DNA of 64,000 nt from Gymnothorax reevesii (GCA_029721435.1 CM056577.1:27049719-27113718), one strand, 5' to 3'; positions 44,597 through 58,377 are shown, counted from the first letter of the stretch. Notes: generated by a model not told the origin, from the letters alone. Made by a program: numbers and translations.

Positions 44597-47500
44597 CACA
44601 TCAAGAGACTACCTCATATATACTGTAGTTTGATGACTGTGTGCCCAAGTGATCTCTTGGAACTGCATAAAATGTCTTTGCACAGATTTTTCTCATAAAT
44701 AAAATTTCGCAAACTGTGTTCTTGCTTACAAGACCTTCAGAGTGTCTGACACTGCGCTCAAAGCACCATTCACAGAGAAATTTGAGATTTTTCTTGGCAC
44801 ATTCTAATAGTTTATGCCAGCCATCACTCCTTAAAAATTGAACAAAACAAAAGAAATGCATTCCAAACTTGCACTATTTTGTCATTTTTTTCCATCTTTA
44901 TTTAACCTCTGCAGTTTAAGAACCATGTATTCCTCAAATGGGCCATATGCCAGTGTGTACAGTCGACTGAAGAATCAATGGCATCCTTCATGAAAATGAG
45001 CATTAATGATTGTATAAAATAAACAACACCTCAGCTGAAGAGTATTTTGGGGTAAAATATAGGGGGGACCCATATACTTTATACTTTTATATCACACGAA
45101 AATAATAGAAAAGTTAGACTGAATAACTTCAATCCATCTCAAAAACATGCACTTTGAAATTATTGGAACTCTTTTTCTCTGTAAAGCACCAAGGGTGCCC
45201 ATAATTCAGCACATTGAGTATAGCTTCTTTTCAGTGCAGTAGGGGCATGGCAGCTACAGTCCTTTTTATATAACTACGCATCAAATAACTGAGGATGCCG
45301 GCTCTTAAATTAACATTACATCGCTGCCATTTTGCTGACGCTCCTCTCCAGTGTGATGCGAAATAAGAAGACAAGTGCAGAAATCAGGATTTAAGAGCAA
45401 ATGCAACCTGACAGGTGATGGGTTTATGAAAAAAACGCAGGACTGTAAACCAATTAAGGTGGGGAAAATACCGGAGGATAACACAAGGGCAAAATATGCA
45501 ACTCAGCAAAGTAACAAGATCAAATATAGCAATGCGAAAAGTCCCAATGACGAACACCAGAAAAACAACGCGGACGTGCGGTCAATAGAAGTGTAATTTA
45601 TCGTGGTTGCACTTGAAACATTTCAAACTGAGGTTCCTTCCTTGCATATTGAATTTCATAATACATTTATCTACACGTTGTATTTCACTCTCAGGTGGCT
45701 TCTCTGATGCATAAGCCATGTTATTGACTCCGATTGAGGTAAATAAAACTTGGTGTGGTGGACAGGCAGATCCATGGACTCATGACCTGGAAAAAAAAAA
45801 GATGCTTTAAATAAATTTAGAAGTAAAATCAATTAACTGAAACCTACTGTCATCCATCATGATATGACAAATGCTACCCGTATCTCATATTAAAAAGCAC
45901 TTTGCTGGAATTGTGAAGCATTTTGTGTCACTGTAGTGGTTGGTGTACCCCCATGGACTTAACTAATTGCAGTATTATTAGAAACATTGATTAATAAAAG
46001 CTACACTTCATAAGCATTTGATTTTTTTCTCCCTCTGGCTTGTTATACGTGAATTATACCCTATATTTATGAACAGCCTGCATTGATTTTGCACTGCCAG
46101 GACATTAAGCAGAAATGCAATAGACAGGATTCATGTTAAGGACACATTAATTAAAGTAGCCAGTTCGTTTACATTCTTTTTTTTCCCTATAAATACATTC
46201 ATTGAGAGTGATATAAAGGAAACAAAAACTTTTTTTCACTTGATAAAGTCATAAAACCAAAGTGAAGCATTTATTGGTTGTACTCGGGTTATGGTAGAAT
46301 TCAACTTTTTTTAACAAATACTGCTTTTCAAAAAATGTGCTGTTCCATCCATGCCATACAAACTGTGTTCATCTCTCAGCAGATCCTACCAGAGCAGAAC
46401 AGGATTCAATCAATTCTGCTTTTGTATTTTTTATGAAGACTTAACTCAAAACAAGTTTTCCGGCTGGAATCAAATTCAGGAACATTTTATAGCCAGGGCG
46501 TTCACGATACCGGCCCCTGTGACCCTCAGCCCATGGGGAACCCATACTACTTTTAAAATGTCTGGTGCAATAATGCTGAAACCAGTGTACTCTTCAAAAA
46601 ATCCATTCACAAAGCAGGGCAAGAAATAGGTTATCAGAAAGAAACTTGGGATCTCGTGTTGGAATTTTTTTTTTTAACACTTTCAGGTATTAGTACAAAA
46701 GTCCTCAAAGGCAAATCTTACCAGTTTCAATTCTCAGAAAAAGAAGAGATTCATTCAGTCTCCTAGAGACTGTTCATCTAGCATAAATTCTTGGGTATGC
46801 ATTCAGATAATGTAGGGTAAATGCCCTGATCGAGGATACAACATCTGCGGTGAAAGTGTGAATTGATTTTGCAGCCACTAGTTTATCAAGTTGCTTAACC
46901 ATTGTACAATACTGCCAGTCTAATTTCATCACGACTCATTTAACGAGAAAGGAAAGAGTCAGCCGTACTCACACAAAACGAATGCGTCCACATGCTAGCG
47001 CTGAATGTGGTGCTTTGTGACAACTTCATCATTCCAACCTGTGGGACACTACAACTCAAAAATTTGAAATCACTGGTCAGTTATTGTCAGAAGTTCTGCA
47101 GTTTTACGCAACAATGGTGTTTGTGCTAGAGTGCATTATATGAGCCAAACACTAACAAGTATTTCAAGATGGTTTATTTAGCATTTCAAGTGTTTAAAAA
47201 AAAAAGTTTCCAAATGGTTAAAAAATGTCCCTTCAAAGTATCAAAATATTAATCTTAGTTACATTGTCAACGAATTTAGAGGACAGACACACTTTGCAAA
47301 CCTTATGATCCTGGTGATCCCACAACAGCTCTGTGGGGTCTAAATCAGAAAGTCCCTGTTGGATTTAGATTTATTTTTCAAATTGTTATTTTAACAATGT
47401 TTCCTCCATTCACTCAATTCTGAAATCGCGAGTGATTCTGCACTTTTGAGTGGCACATGAAGTTTTCTGAGAAGATTAAGTAACCCATTAACTGTAAACA

Positions 47501-50379
47501 TAAGATACTATATAGATATGGATGCATTTTTCAATTTGTATATCTTGAAAGTCCCTGAACTGTCAGGAAGATAAATAATGCCCAGCATAATAATCCTTCA
47601 ACAGTAAAATAACTTATATATTTTTCTTGGCTCTGGTTTTCCATAAAAAAAACCCAAAAATGATAGATTAATATTCTTAAGTCACCTGTTGTGAATAACA
47701 CTGATGGAGCACATACTTTGTTGACGGACCTCATCTTTCCGGGACAAAGAAAGGCCCAGCTTTTCGTGCTGATTTCACCATTCACAGCCAGGTCAAGTTT
47801 GAATGGACGGGGCAGTGTATTGTTATACTTCAGAATCAAGCAAGCCTTCCATTAGCTTCAGTTCACCCAGAAAAGGATGCAGGGCTTAAAGGAAAATGCC
47901 TTGTCATGCATTGTCCTCACTGTATGCAAATGAGATTATGCGACTGGCATTAAAATCTGGCTAAGATAATGGATCATCGCTCTCTCAGATGAGTGCCAAG
48001 TGCACAAGGTGACTGAGACCCCATTGATTCTCAGTGATGAAAGGATGCTTAATGACAATCTTCATCCTCTGCCAAGTTCAGCTGGAATGAAGGTGCGCTA
48101 ATTATGCTAAAACTCAATCTTTATTTTTTTATAGATTTGGTGCAAATCAGTCTGCAAGAGCCCTGCATTAACATATTGAACAGTAACGGTCCATTTATAA
48201 AGATGTATTAAAATTCTTCTCCCTAAACATAAATCTTGTTCCCGCTATGAAAGGTGGGAGTGACAGACTGTTCCCTCAGCCGACAGCAGTCTAACTGCTC
48301 GTAGCTGTGGAATAAACAACAGAACTGCATGTTATAAATGGGGCATGGCTTGCAGAGCTAACTCAGGCAAACAACTCAAGATGCCCTCTCTCTCATAGAG
48401 ACTCCCATGCATATCTGCAGTTGCTCATTCGTCTGCAATGCAGGCTATTTATAAAAGCTGCTCTCTAGCTCCGCTCCTGCCACAAAAACATGCCTCAGCC
48501 TGCCACTGCACTGCAACAATCTCTGCTGCTGCCAGTTAACATCCCACCACCACCCCAGGGTCCACCTGTGGGCTCTGAACTGGGGGAGGAGGAGCTATAT
48601 CAGCACACTCCCCTCTGTCTTCTGCTCAAGCCCAGCAGGTCACAGGGCTTGTCAAGGTCAGAGGCTATGCTCAGTACTGTCGTTGTTGCTATTGGTTAGT
48701 GCTTCAATTTACTGTCTACATGCTAGTTGGGTGACTGGAACACAGCATCTCATGCACACACTACAGCCCAAAGTATTGGGCTAAACGGCTAAAAGGTAGT
48801 TGGTTTGACGTTTTGGCAGAGTTCTCTTGTACCACTGACTTGACCTGAGTAGTTCAAATAAACATCCTTAGATGTATAAATGAAAAACATGTAAATTTGT
48901 AGTCCAGAGTCACCTTGGATAAGGCTGCCTGCCAAGAAAACAAGTAATGCTGCGCATAAAAGGAGAACTGATTGATACATTCAGTGAAGTACTGAAAATC
49001 GTTGTGCTCTACAATCCAAGTAGTGTTATACTGTGTCCCTTCTGTCCTAATGACAAAATAAGGAGCAAAATTTGCTTTCTGGTGAGAATTAAAATGTGAA
49101 AATCAGAAGTTACAAGTGAACGGGACATTTTTTTTAACGTGAGAAAAAATGCTCCTTTGATTGAATAAATCTGTTGTGTCTATTTGCCTCTTCAAATTTT
49201 CACATTACACAGATTTTTCAAACTATGCAGTGTATTCACAAGCAAAAACAAAATGATTGACTTAAAATAGCATTTTGTTTCTTCTCACTAGTCCCTCATT
49301 AGAGGAATCATTTTTTTCTTGTTCAAACAGTTCACACGTGTAACTAGCTGACCGTTCATGTATGGATTTAGAACGTGTGGGGTTTTTTTTTCAATTTTTT
49401 TTCAACTGGGCTACTTTAACATTTTTATTTTTCTCAGAGCGCTCGTGGAAGGAGGGTGATTCAGTAGGGCATCTGACATCGTTTTCTTCGGGCCGCACTG
49501 GGTTCCTAGCCCTTCGGTGCCGACGTGCAGTGCCAGTTCATTCGCAGTGTATTAAAACGTCGTCTGTGCGGCCACACATGATGCCTTCCTCAGTCCACCC
49601 TCCCAGAACTGCACAGACTGAAGAGAGCTTTGATGGAGAGGCCATTAGAATTCTAGTCACGGACGCCTGACACAAACACCAGCGTTTAACATTCCTGTTA
49701 CTGGGCCTCGCTTACCAAATGACTCAGAGAGAAAACAGATTGACCATCCCAACTGCATCCCCCAACCGCACCTCCCCACCCACCTTCTCACCGTTTCCCA
49801 TTCCAGACTGATCCTCCCTTTGCGCGAAGTACAGTGAGTCATATTGATGGTGGTGGCGTTTTATCCTTCACTGGTTTGTCGTTTTCCCCATTGAGAAGTT
49901 AAAATGGCTAACTCTGCTCGACTGGCCCAGTGCTCCATTTGACTCTTCACTCTCTTGTTTTCGAGTGAATCGCGGCGAAGAGAGGCCGGTCTGCCTTCCT
50001 CCCCGTCATTCCCATGTTGAGGATGGCTGTCCTCGGAGCCGTGACGAATGCGCTGTTAGATTCCCGGTAAGAATTGCAGGCGTAATCGGATGAAGCGAAG
50101 GGGCAGCATTCTTTCCGCTCAGAGCACGGATGGAGGCTCATGCTGGGTCAGAATGCCCCTGACTCTGACTCATTCATTAAGAACCAAACACTAACTGTCG
50201 TCTTTCAGCAACCGTCTAGACTGCACCTCCTGTGCACTTCATCAAGACTGACATACTCTCCTTGTCCCTAATCTTAAATGCATTTGGTTTTTTATTAAAT
50301 AACGTCCTGTGAATATGAAGGTTGTCTGGAAATACATATTTGGTCAGCCTGTGGTCATTAGTCGGTGAAACAAAGGAAG

Positions 50380-50381
<2 letters not shown>
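44597..50381. other. Repeat-poor stretch, no gene supported
   Basis: This stretch is mostly non-repetitive and AT-rich. At 47880-48130 the text contains an octamer ATGCAAAT and several TAAT cores in a low-repeat context, which resembles conserved regulatory DNA (inference only). A 102-codon minus-strand frame at 47839-47531 has no known motif. A modestly CpG-rich patch lies at 49440-49560. Confidence 0.3.

Positions 50382-50414
<33 letters not shown>
50382..50414 (+). repeat. (GA)n microsatellite
   Basis: A pure dinucleotide run of about 33 bp. Confidence 0.95.
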
Positions 50415-50417
<3 letters not shown>

Positions 50418-51592
50418 GGGAGTGAGAGGGAAGAGAAACTGACTGGGTGGAAGTTAAAGTGAGACAAATGTGGTTCTGTACAAGTTGGCAAGACTGTGGA
50501 GCCCACATCATAATTCTTGGAACTGAACTCACTCCCTCACCTTGGCAACGCAGGAAGAAGCCCGCAATTGCACAATGTGGAAAAAATACCACAAAACAAA
50601 AAAATATAGATATGTAATAGACTTGCTAGATGCTGACAAGACTGACACGCAGGCCTGTTTAATGGAAAATAAATAAGAAAAAAGTGTGTATGTACCGTAT
50701 ATGAAGCAGTTTCACAGTTTGGTTCGTATTCATCCAACAAGACAAGTATTCCATGGAATTTTGTACAACAAACTTTTCTGTCTGAAAAAACAAACATTAA
50801 TTCATCAAATACACAATGTGAAGCCCTGCCATAAATGCTGTCATAGTCTTAAACAACATTACTGTTATTCTGTGTTAAGAGAAATAGTTTTGTCATGGCA
50901 TTATCATGCATAGTCCAGTAGAAACCACAAAGCAGCACATCTTAACCTTCATTCATTCATATAGGGCCGCCCATGAGGGTCATTTAACTTACCCCACGAT
51001 ATTGATGTTAATCTTACTGTGTGTAACCACCCTCCGCACATATGTGTTGCTATTTGCAACTGATCACATGATGTCATATCACATTAGCACTGATTAATTT
51101 AATGTGAAGTCAGTCCGTGCACAGAAGGTCAAAAACTTGCTTATTTCATTTATGTACACACACATGCATAAACAGCCACATTAAACACTTATGGTATACA
51201 TGCACCCACATGCATAACATATGTGAAAGCAACTGCCCGCGTGTAATTGGTTTTAGTGTTATTGCCCTAGCGATACCATTAGACCTTGGTTAATTACTTA
51301 TCTTGGACATGTACATGCTTATCTTGAATATTTACTCTGGGTGTTCATTTTTAATTCCTTCTCATCTCTATCAATTACAGCCAGCTCAGATAAGCGCGGG
51401 CTCTCCCCCGCTTACACAGCGAAGCTGCGACTCATCTCAGAACACAGACCACCAGCTGAACTGTGCAGACCTTTCTAAAAGCTCCAGCTCAAATATAATA
51501 CTAAGAAAAAAACTGTGAAATTAGACTTTTACCATGTGAATATCATAATTTTCACATGTGAATTTACATTTTTACTTGTCAATAAAAATGAC
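50415..51592. other. No gene recognised
   Basis: No transposon end or exon is seen before the nested Tc1. Confidence 0.4.
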
Positions 51593-52236
51593 TATGAAGT
51601 GCTTTGGAAAAAAAATAATTTGCCTCTTCTCAATGTCTTCCATTTTTGCATAGTTGCAGACTTAAACGTACGAGATCTATATTAACGTTGGACGAAGATG
51701 ACCCAAGTAAACACAAAATGCGGGTTTTAAATGATGATTTCATTCACTGAAGGAAGAAGTTGTATATCCCAACCTGAATCAATATAAAAAATTGTTGTAG
51801 CCCCCTAGGTTACTAAATCAACCAATAAAAAAGATTTAATTTATAACTGGCAATGTAAAGTAGGCAAAAAGACAGCACATGATGCCACAATCTAAAGAAA
51901 TTCAAGAACAGATGAAAATAAATCCATCAGTCTGGGAAGGGTTACAATGCCCTTTCTAAGGCTCTGGGATTCCAGCAAATGATTGTTAGACCATAAAACA
52001 TGGAATAATGATAAACCTTCCCATAAGTGGACTCCCTCCCCAAAATCCCTCCAAGACCGCATCAACAACTTCTGCAGCAAGTCACGAAAAAAACCCAGTC
52101 TACCATCTAAAAATCATGGGCCTCACTTGCCTGAATTAAGAATAGTGCTCAGGATTCAACAATAAGAATATTCAACTGGGCAAAAATGGCATTCATGGAG
52201 AGCTATAAGGCAAATCCACAGCTGATTAAAAATAAC

Positions 52237-53654
52237 TAGGGCTGGGACTTTAACGCGTTAATTTTGATTAATTAATTACAGAAAAAATAACGCATTAAAA
52301 AAAATAACGCATTTAATCGCACGTTTCTCAGTTCCCTAATTTCTGGCACACCGGTAACACTGATGCACACACTTCAGCCCTGTAGGTGGCACCGAGTGGT
52401 ACTGTCACACCTTGACAATTTAGCCAGCATATGCTGACGAATCTAAATTTCTCAAAAACTCTGGCATACGCTGAACTAACAATGTTTTTTTCAATTTTGG
52501 GTGTATACATAATGAGTTGGACTTCTACGTGATGTATAAGTAACTCATATAGAACGTTTTGATAACTTATACCAATGAATGCTTACGTGTTGCCAGCATT
52601 CACAACTTATGCCCAACGATAGTCTAACTTATAGCGCGCGGCAGCGCACTGCGGACGATGACGTGTCATAGCCTATAAAAAGGTTGCCGCTTGATAATTC
52701 AAATCATAACCGCACTAGACATCGCAGTATCAACATCACTGAGTTCCACCATAAGCTGGTCATACACGCAAAACAGCCTTCGCCTCACGGATGTTATGGA
52801 CATCTGCTCACCATGGAGTCTTGAGCAGTACTGACGGGGTCCTCCTGTGAACCCCATTTTTATTTACCAATCTCCCTAAACGCTGCCAATACGCCATTTT
52901 ATGGTAGCTGTAAGTTAGAAACCCTGTCAGTACGTTCTGTGGTCATCCGGAACACGTAAAATACATCTACATACGCCAATATGCGTTGGAGATAAGTTCG
53001 ATATAAGTTATACATAAGTTCAAAGCACGTTACTCATGGGTTAGAAATATGTTTTGGGTATGCTAGACATTGTCTCGACGTATTTCAACTTATGAGTAAC
53101 TTAAAAGTGATGTGTGTGAACGATCGCATAACTTACCTACAACTTATGGCCTGCGTATGCAGGGCATGTGAGCCATACGCTGGCATACGTCCAAAATTTT
53201 GTGCATGCAAAATATTTTTGGACGACCTGGCCATACTGCGACCTATGCCAGCGTGCTTCAGAATGCTCTTAACTTCTGCAAAACTTACCCATAACTTATT
53301 CGACGTGCACCAGCGTATTCGCCAAAATCTTGATACGTCGGCATATGCTGGCTAAAACGCCAACGTGTGACAGTACCACAAAGTCTTAAAATGTTGAACA
53401 TAATGGCTATAGTTACATTTTGAGTTTGCACTAATCTGTGAATGTAGTAGACAGATGAAAAATAAACACTGTTGTTTAAGTTCATGAATATGTCGATTCA
53501 TTGATTCAGTTGTCAACCAAAATTTATTTGAATTGAAAAACTTCACTTATTTTGTCAAATATTGCTATTTGATAGAAATGCGATTAATCGAGATTAATTA
53601 ATTACACAGCCTCTAATTAATTGATTAATTTTTTTTAATCACGTCCCACCACTA
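52237..53654 (+). mobile_element. hAT-type element nested in the Tc1
   Basis: The ends are TAGGGCTGGGAC at the left and GTCCCACCACTA at the right, each followed inward by TTAAT-rich subterminal sequence. A perfect 8 bp duplication AAAATAAC lies at 52229-52236 and 53655-53662, and removing one copy restores Tc1 continuity. It is 1418 bp long and has no transposase reading frame that I recognise. A further inverted-repeat element occupies its centre. Confidence 0.93.
52396..53379. mobile_element. Unclassified inner element with GTGGTACTGTCACAC ends
   Basis: Inside the hAT-type element, GTGGTACTGTCACAC plus a following TTTAGCCAGCATATGC block at the left is mirrored by the same text inverted at 53340-53379. 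The 984 bp interior holds many scattered AACTTAT and ATAAGTT words, more than a dozen by eye, clustered towards both ends, and CATACGC words. A TATAAAAAGG lies at 52674. No long frame exists. Target duplication is unclear, so it could be a nested transposon or the hAT element's own structured interior. Confidence 0.6.
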
Positions 53655-54388
53655 AAAATAACACAAAGGCTCGTCTCACATTTGCCAAAAAAAAAACATT
53701 TTGATGATTCCCAGAACAACTGGGCTAATAATCTGTGGACTAGCTTGTCAAAAATGAAAATATCTGGATGACATGGGGCTTGTTACATCTGGCGCAAAGC
53801 TAACAAAATATTCTGTGATAAGCACAGCATACCAATGAACAAATACAGTGGTGGTAGTATAATGGTCTAGTGCGTCAGGATCTGTGCAATTTGCCATAAT
53901 TGATGGAAACATGATTTCTCCTCCCTTCTAGAAAATCCTGATGAAGAATGTCCAGCTATCAGCTCAGGACCAAAAGCTCAAGTGCAGTTGGGGTTATGCA
54001 GCAGAGCAATGATCCAAAGCATGCAAGCAAGTCCACCTCTGAAGGGCTAAAAAGAAACAAAATGAATGTTTTGGAGAGGTCTAGCCAAAGTCCAAACTCA
54101 AATCCAATTGAGATGCTGTACCATGACGTTTAACATGCAGCATGCTCAAAAACCTTCCTATGTGACTGAATCAAAACAATCCAGCGGGAACAGTGGGCCA
54201 AGGTTCCTCCACAGCGACGTAAGACACTAATCGTCAGTTATTTTAGAAATTTTATTTCTCATCTTGCCGCTAAGGGGGGTTCAACCAGTCACTCAGTTTA
54301 GGGGGGACAGTAATTAATAAGCGAATAAACAAATAAGCGAAGACAGAAGAAATTGAGAGGGAGGCACATACTTTTTTAGAGCACTGTA

Positions 54389-56650
54389 CGTGAAGTGAAA
54401 ATACTTGAAGCGACATTGAGTTATTGCCATCTTTGCATTTTTGCATGTCAAAGGCCTTTTAACAACAAACCATAATTTTATCTAATAATTGTTATATATG
54501 AAGTGAAAATGTAGCTTTAGGTAGAATAGACTACCTTTTTTGCATTCTCATCTTTAGAGGGATTATACTTATAGTTCTTATGAGTTACCCTTCTCATGTT
54601 GGGCTTCCTTGTGGATTTTTATCTCCAGAGTTCATATCACTAGGTCAACAGAACCAACTGGAACTAGACTTTGGAGATACTGAGGCTGTTTCTGAACAGT
54701 TTGCCTCATTCAATTTCCAGTCACAGTTGGCACCGGCAAAGTCTGATATGTTGGCAGACCGCAGCGTATCACCCCAGACAAAAAATACTCCCAGATGGTG
54801 GTTGCCTGAGATATGCATAAAAATATGTGGAAGTTGATCGCAAAGAGCTGAAAAACTCTTCAGTCATCTTCACTCTCCCCATCCTCCACCAATAATTTTG
54901 AGATAATAGTGAATTTTGTTTCGAAATAGTGACACAACCCTCCCTTCCACCAACCGATCCTCAAGCCAGGAACAAAATCTGGGCTACACGAATGTACCAC
55001 AGTCAAATCCCAAATTGGTCTGTTTCCTTCTGTGTCACATGGTCAGGCAGCTGCCTATCAATACAAAGGGCATGAGAATAGGCTAATATGTGGTATAATA
55101 TGTGGTATGGTTCAACACTGAACTGAAAAAAAGCAATAGCTTTGCGCCAAAGTGACATTTATAGTCCTGTTTTCCTCATAGTGGAGATTTATATATTCTT
55201 TTTGAGAGGTCAAATGACCTACTTCATATTTACACAGTACATAGACGTAATCAATCATACAATTAATATGAAACTACATTGTCAGATTGACTGCTGCTTC
55301 CCCTGTTGCGTAATGTACTTTAGAGATAAACTGGACTTAACCAACTAAGGCAAGACTGAGGCTGAGCCTGATGCATATTATATGTGGCAAACCTGTAAAA
55401 CTTCACAACCAATGACAAACTACTGACACACGTGTTGTTTATTAGTTATAGGTCGTGTTACAGTGTCAGTGGAAAATAAACTGTTGTTTTGGAATGATGT
55501 GGTGTGACAAACTAAAGATTCTCCTTTCAAAAGGTTCTTGACATTTTCTCTGCCATCCTCTTGGAGGCACAGCGATTGAGGTCCTCCATCTTTAACAAAG
55601 CTCCAACAGTTTAGCATTCTTTGAAGGAGCTAAAGCCCTGTTGCTGCAATGCTCCTAAAGAGTTCTTGAGCTGCAGAACACAATCTCCTCCTTAGCTGAA
55701 GTATTGCGCTCCTACGTACTCCTGCATCCTTGTGTCCCTCACTCGCTTCCTATCCAGGTGTTCTACACTAGAAGTCGCAAGGACGAAAGGAAAGAAGGCA
55801 GGGGAGAAACCGAGAATGCACAAATAAGAGATCCATCTGACGTAGGTCCTGAAAACAAGGTTGATAGCTTTTAGAGAACAAATCATCAAATACAGGAGCA
55901 AGTCAAAGACCTGCAGGCACAGGTAATCCCATAGGCTCTGCATTAGACACCACTGGATTAGGGTGTGTTGTGACACAAATGCAACCGAGGCAGTGAAGGA
56001 GTGAGTGGAGGTGTGTACCCATGCATGGTGTGGAGGAGAGAGAGTGGAAGGAATGATGGAGTCTAGACTTTCTAAGAGTAAGACAATGAAGAGAGAATCA
56101 CCTCCAGCATTTTCTGTCTACAGACATTCTGAATCTGACCAAATGGACCGGACCTGCAGTGACCTGGTGTAAGACTCCAAAGAAATGAATCCGCTCACTC
56201 GCCCACCCAGACTCCCTCATTCGGCTCTAGATGTGAAGGACACAAGCAGAGAAACTCTCAGGCAGGAGAATAAATAAAATGAAAAGGAAGAGACAGAAAG
56301 AGAAATAGAATGAGAGAGCCAGGTGGTGCAGGGTTAAGATTCAAAGTAAGAAACCAAGAACACTCATCCTAAAGGGTGTTCACGACCACAGCCGATACAG
56401 GAAAATGTCCAAAGGAGAAAAATAAAATGGTATCTGAGATATTTAATGTTTGCATTATTATTTATCAGCCAGCATCTGTTTCATTGGAAAATTTGTGTCC
56501 CCTAGCACCATGATGCTGATACTATACCAGTTACCAGTCACTTGCATCCAAACTTCTTATTTACTTATTGCAATCTGGCACGTAAATCGTATTATTCAAT
56601 AGAAAGTTCTGGAGTGTTATAATAGTAACTCATGCAGCTCAGCAGCCAAA

Positions 56651-56652
<2 letters not shown>
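54389..56652. other. No gene recognised
   Basis: There are short frames only, including an 85-codon plus-strand frame at 54580-54837 with no known motif. Confidence 0.4.

Positions 56653-56688
<36 letters not shown>
56653..56688 (+). repeat. (CT)n microsatellite
   Basis: A dinucleotide run of about 36 bp. Confidence 0.95.
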
Positions 56689-56691
<3 letters not shown>

Positions 56692-57250
56692 CTGCTGTTG
56701 TTCATATTATTTGCTACTTTTCTTCTCTCTTTGAAGGTTATGCTTTGTGATGGTATGTAGCTTTTTTTTGAACAAAACCAAAATAAAGTGGGTTTCCAAT
56801 CTCTTTACCCTTTTGCTCTGTCATTTTCTTTCACTCACTCACACTCAGATATACAGTTTATCACACATTGTCTCAGATTGATCCAAACATTTGAGGGTTC
56901 TTCTTGTGGAGAAGACTTGGGGAGTGGAAATTGCCCTCTGTAACCACATAGTACATTTCTGGCAAGAAAAGATTAATTTGAAATTAACTCTAAAACTGGG
57001 TCGCACTGTCAAACAGGGGAAAGCGTTCAAGCAGAACAAAATTTAAATTTTGCTTTCTAGACAAGAGGTTCAGGAATTCTGCAAATTTATACAATTTCAG
57101 AGATCCTCCAACAAAATGCAATTCGATTGCATCATCGGTTTTGTCACTTGGCCAACATCTGCCACAGATTAGGGGAAAATATCGCGACATTACTGTTGTA
57201 CTCTTGTGAATTAATCACACAACTGGAGCAACCGAAAGTGTGAACCTTAC

Positions 57251-57344
57251 CTTTCCAACTCCGTGCAATGGCTAAAGTTAAATTCCTCAACGGAGGTATC
57301 TCCCACAATGAGTGAGATTATCTTGATCAGTATAATCTCAGTTC
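57251..57344 (-). other. Candidate host exon
   Basis: On the minus strand a TTGTTCATTCGCAG acceptor-like site precedes 94 bp that are open in one frame and end at GGAAAG/GTAAGG, a strong donor consensus. The predicted peptide (IILIKIISLIVGDTSVEEF in part) is not one I recognise. A 94 bp open stretch is not rare by chance, so this is only a candidate. It lies about 300 bp from a CpG-rich region that could hold the promoter. Confidence 0.2.
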
Positions 57345-57399
57345 CTGCGAATGAACAACCAGTTAATAAAAAATCTTTTAAGTGAACAGGACCGCTCCC

Positions 57400-58362
57400 G
57401 TATCTTAAAACCTTTCATCTGGCGTTTACGACAATAGTGGACATACACGGAAGCAATAATGCAGGATTGGATTATTATTCCAGCCTGCGCTAAGCACTGT
57501 GAGAATGGGATGCGTGCGCAGTGCTTTACTTATTTTTCACAGAATGTGGCTGTGCCTATCAGATTCCGTTCCAGAAATATTGCCGTGGCTGGGAGTGACA
57601 CAGTCTGAATGTAATCTTGGTGGGAAACCGGGATAAACCAGCCCACGAGTTCCGTAGCTGTCGTAGAATAGAGGAATATTGTGAACCACAATAAGGGCAT
57701 TCTGTGCCTCTTCGCAGTGCATTGCGCAAGAGAGGGGTGCCAGATATCTTGAGACCCTTCACGTCGATTTCATTATTTTCAATAGACTATTATAATTTCA
57801 AAAGCGTGACAGATGGGCATAGAAAATTGTCGCAACTAGAGATAAAGAGACGAACACAATTTTAATTTTCTCCCGATGGTTCGCCCATTCAAATGGTAAT
57901 GCTTCTCTGTATCTTGGATAGATTAGCTCCGACCCCACCCCTTTTCAAGTCCCTAACTGTTTTGGCTGTTCGTAGGATCCCGTCTTTTGATTCTGCGAAG
58001 TGGGAACTCTGGTAGGTCACTTTCGGATCGCTATTTCGTAGGTTACTGATTCTTTTGTGCAGCTGAGAGCGAAGGGCAGCTCTTGAGTCGGCGGCTTCTG
58101 ATCACTGCCTCTGTAGCTTCATTGTAGGCATCCAAGTTCAGGTGGTATTAGGGCGGCCGAGCATGTTAGTTCGCAGCAGCGGCGAGCTCCAGAGACCCAC
58201 ACTTCACCGCTCGCTCCTTCTCATGCTGCGTTTCGCTGCAGCTGCGACTTCTCAATGGAGCTAACGGCAACATAACGCACTTGACGTGAAAGGGGGAACA
58301 GGACGTTGGTCAGAGGCAGCACCGTAAAGTGAAGGGAAGCAAATCAAAGGGACGCTGAGGTG
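57400..58362. promoter_or_regulatory. CpG-rich, promoter-like region with a possible 5' UTR exon
   Basis: The density of CpG rises between about 57920 and 58300. On the plus strand a donor-like GACGCTGAG/GTGAGG at 58359-58360 could end a non-coding first exon that begins somewhere after 58050. No coding start is evident. This suggests a host gene reading to the right, with its coding exons outside the window. Confidence 0.35.
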
Positions 58363-58377
58363 AGGTGTCTTAAAATG

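Larger units (their letters stand above)
52001..54250 (+). pseudogene. Tc1-like transposase, family D, decayed and split
   Basis: The second half keeps recognisable DDE text at 53948-54133: VMQQSNDPKHASKSTSE and SQSPNSNPIEMLYHDV. The position of the second catalytic aspartate (normally QQDN) is serine. The first half lies before 52237 and is interrupted by the hAT-type element. Many stops and frame changes are present. Confidence 0.8.
51595..54386 (+). mobile_element. Tc1-like transposon, family D, split by a hAT-type element
   Basis: The left end (AGTGCTTTGGAAAAAAAAT, then TTGCCTCTTCTCAAT) and the right end (complement of CAGTGCTCTAAAAAAGTATG) follow the usual CAGTGC pattern of this fish Tc1 group. 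TA dinucleotides lie at 51593-51594 and 54387-54388. Removing the hAT-type insertion leaves about 1.37 kb. Both halves are highly decayed. Confidence 0.85.

Noticed and set aside
44228..44698. Several overlapping frames of 66-123 codons at the CATA array
   Set aside because: They are translations of the tetranucleotide repeat in different frames (C-M-Y-V and H-T-Y-I repeats).
47531..47839. 102-codon minus-strand frame with a donor-like ACAACAG/GTGACT inside
   Set aside because: No recognisable motif and no acceptor; it is more likely chance.
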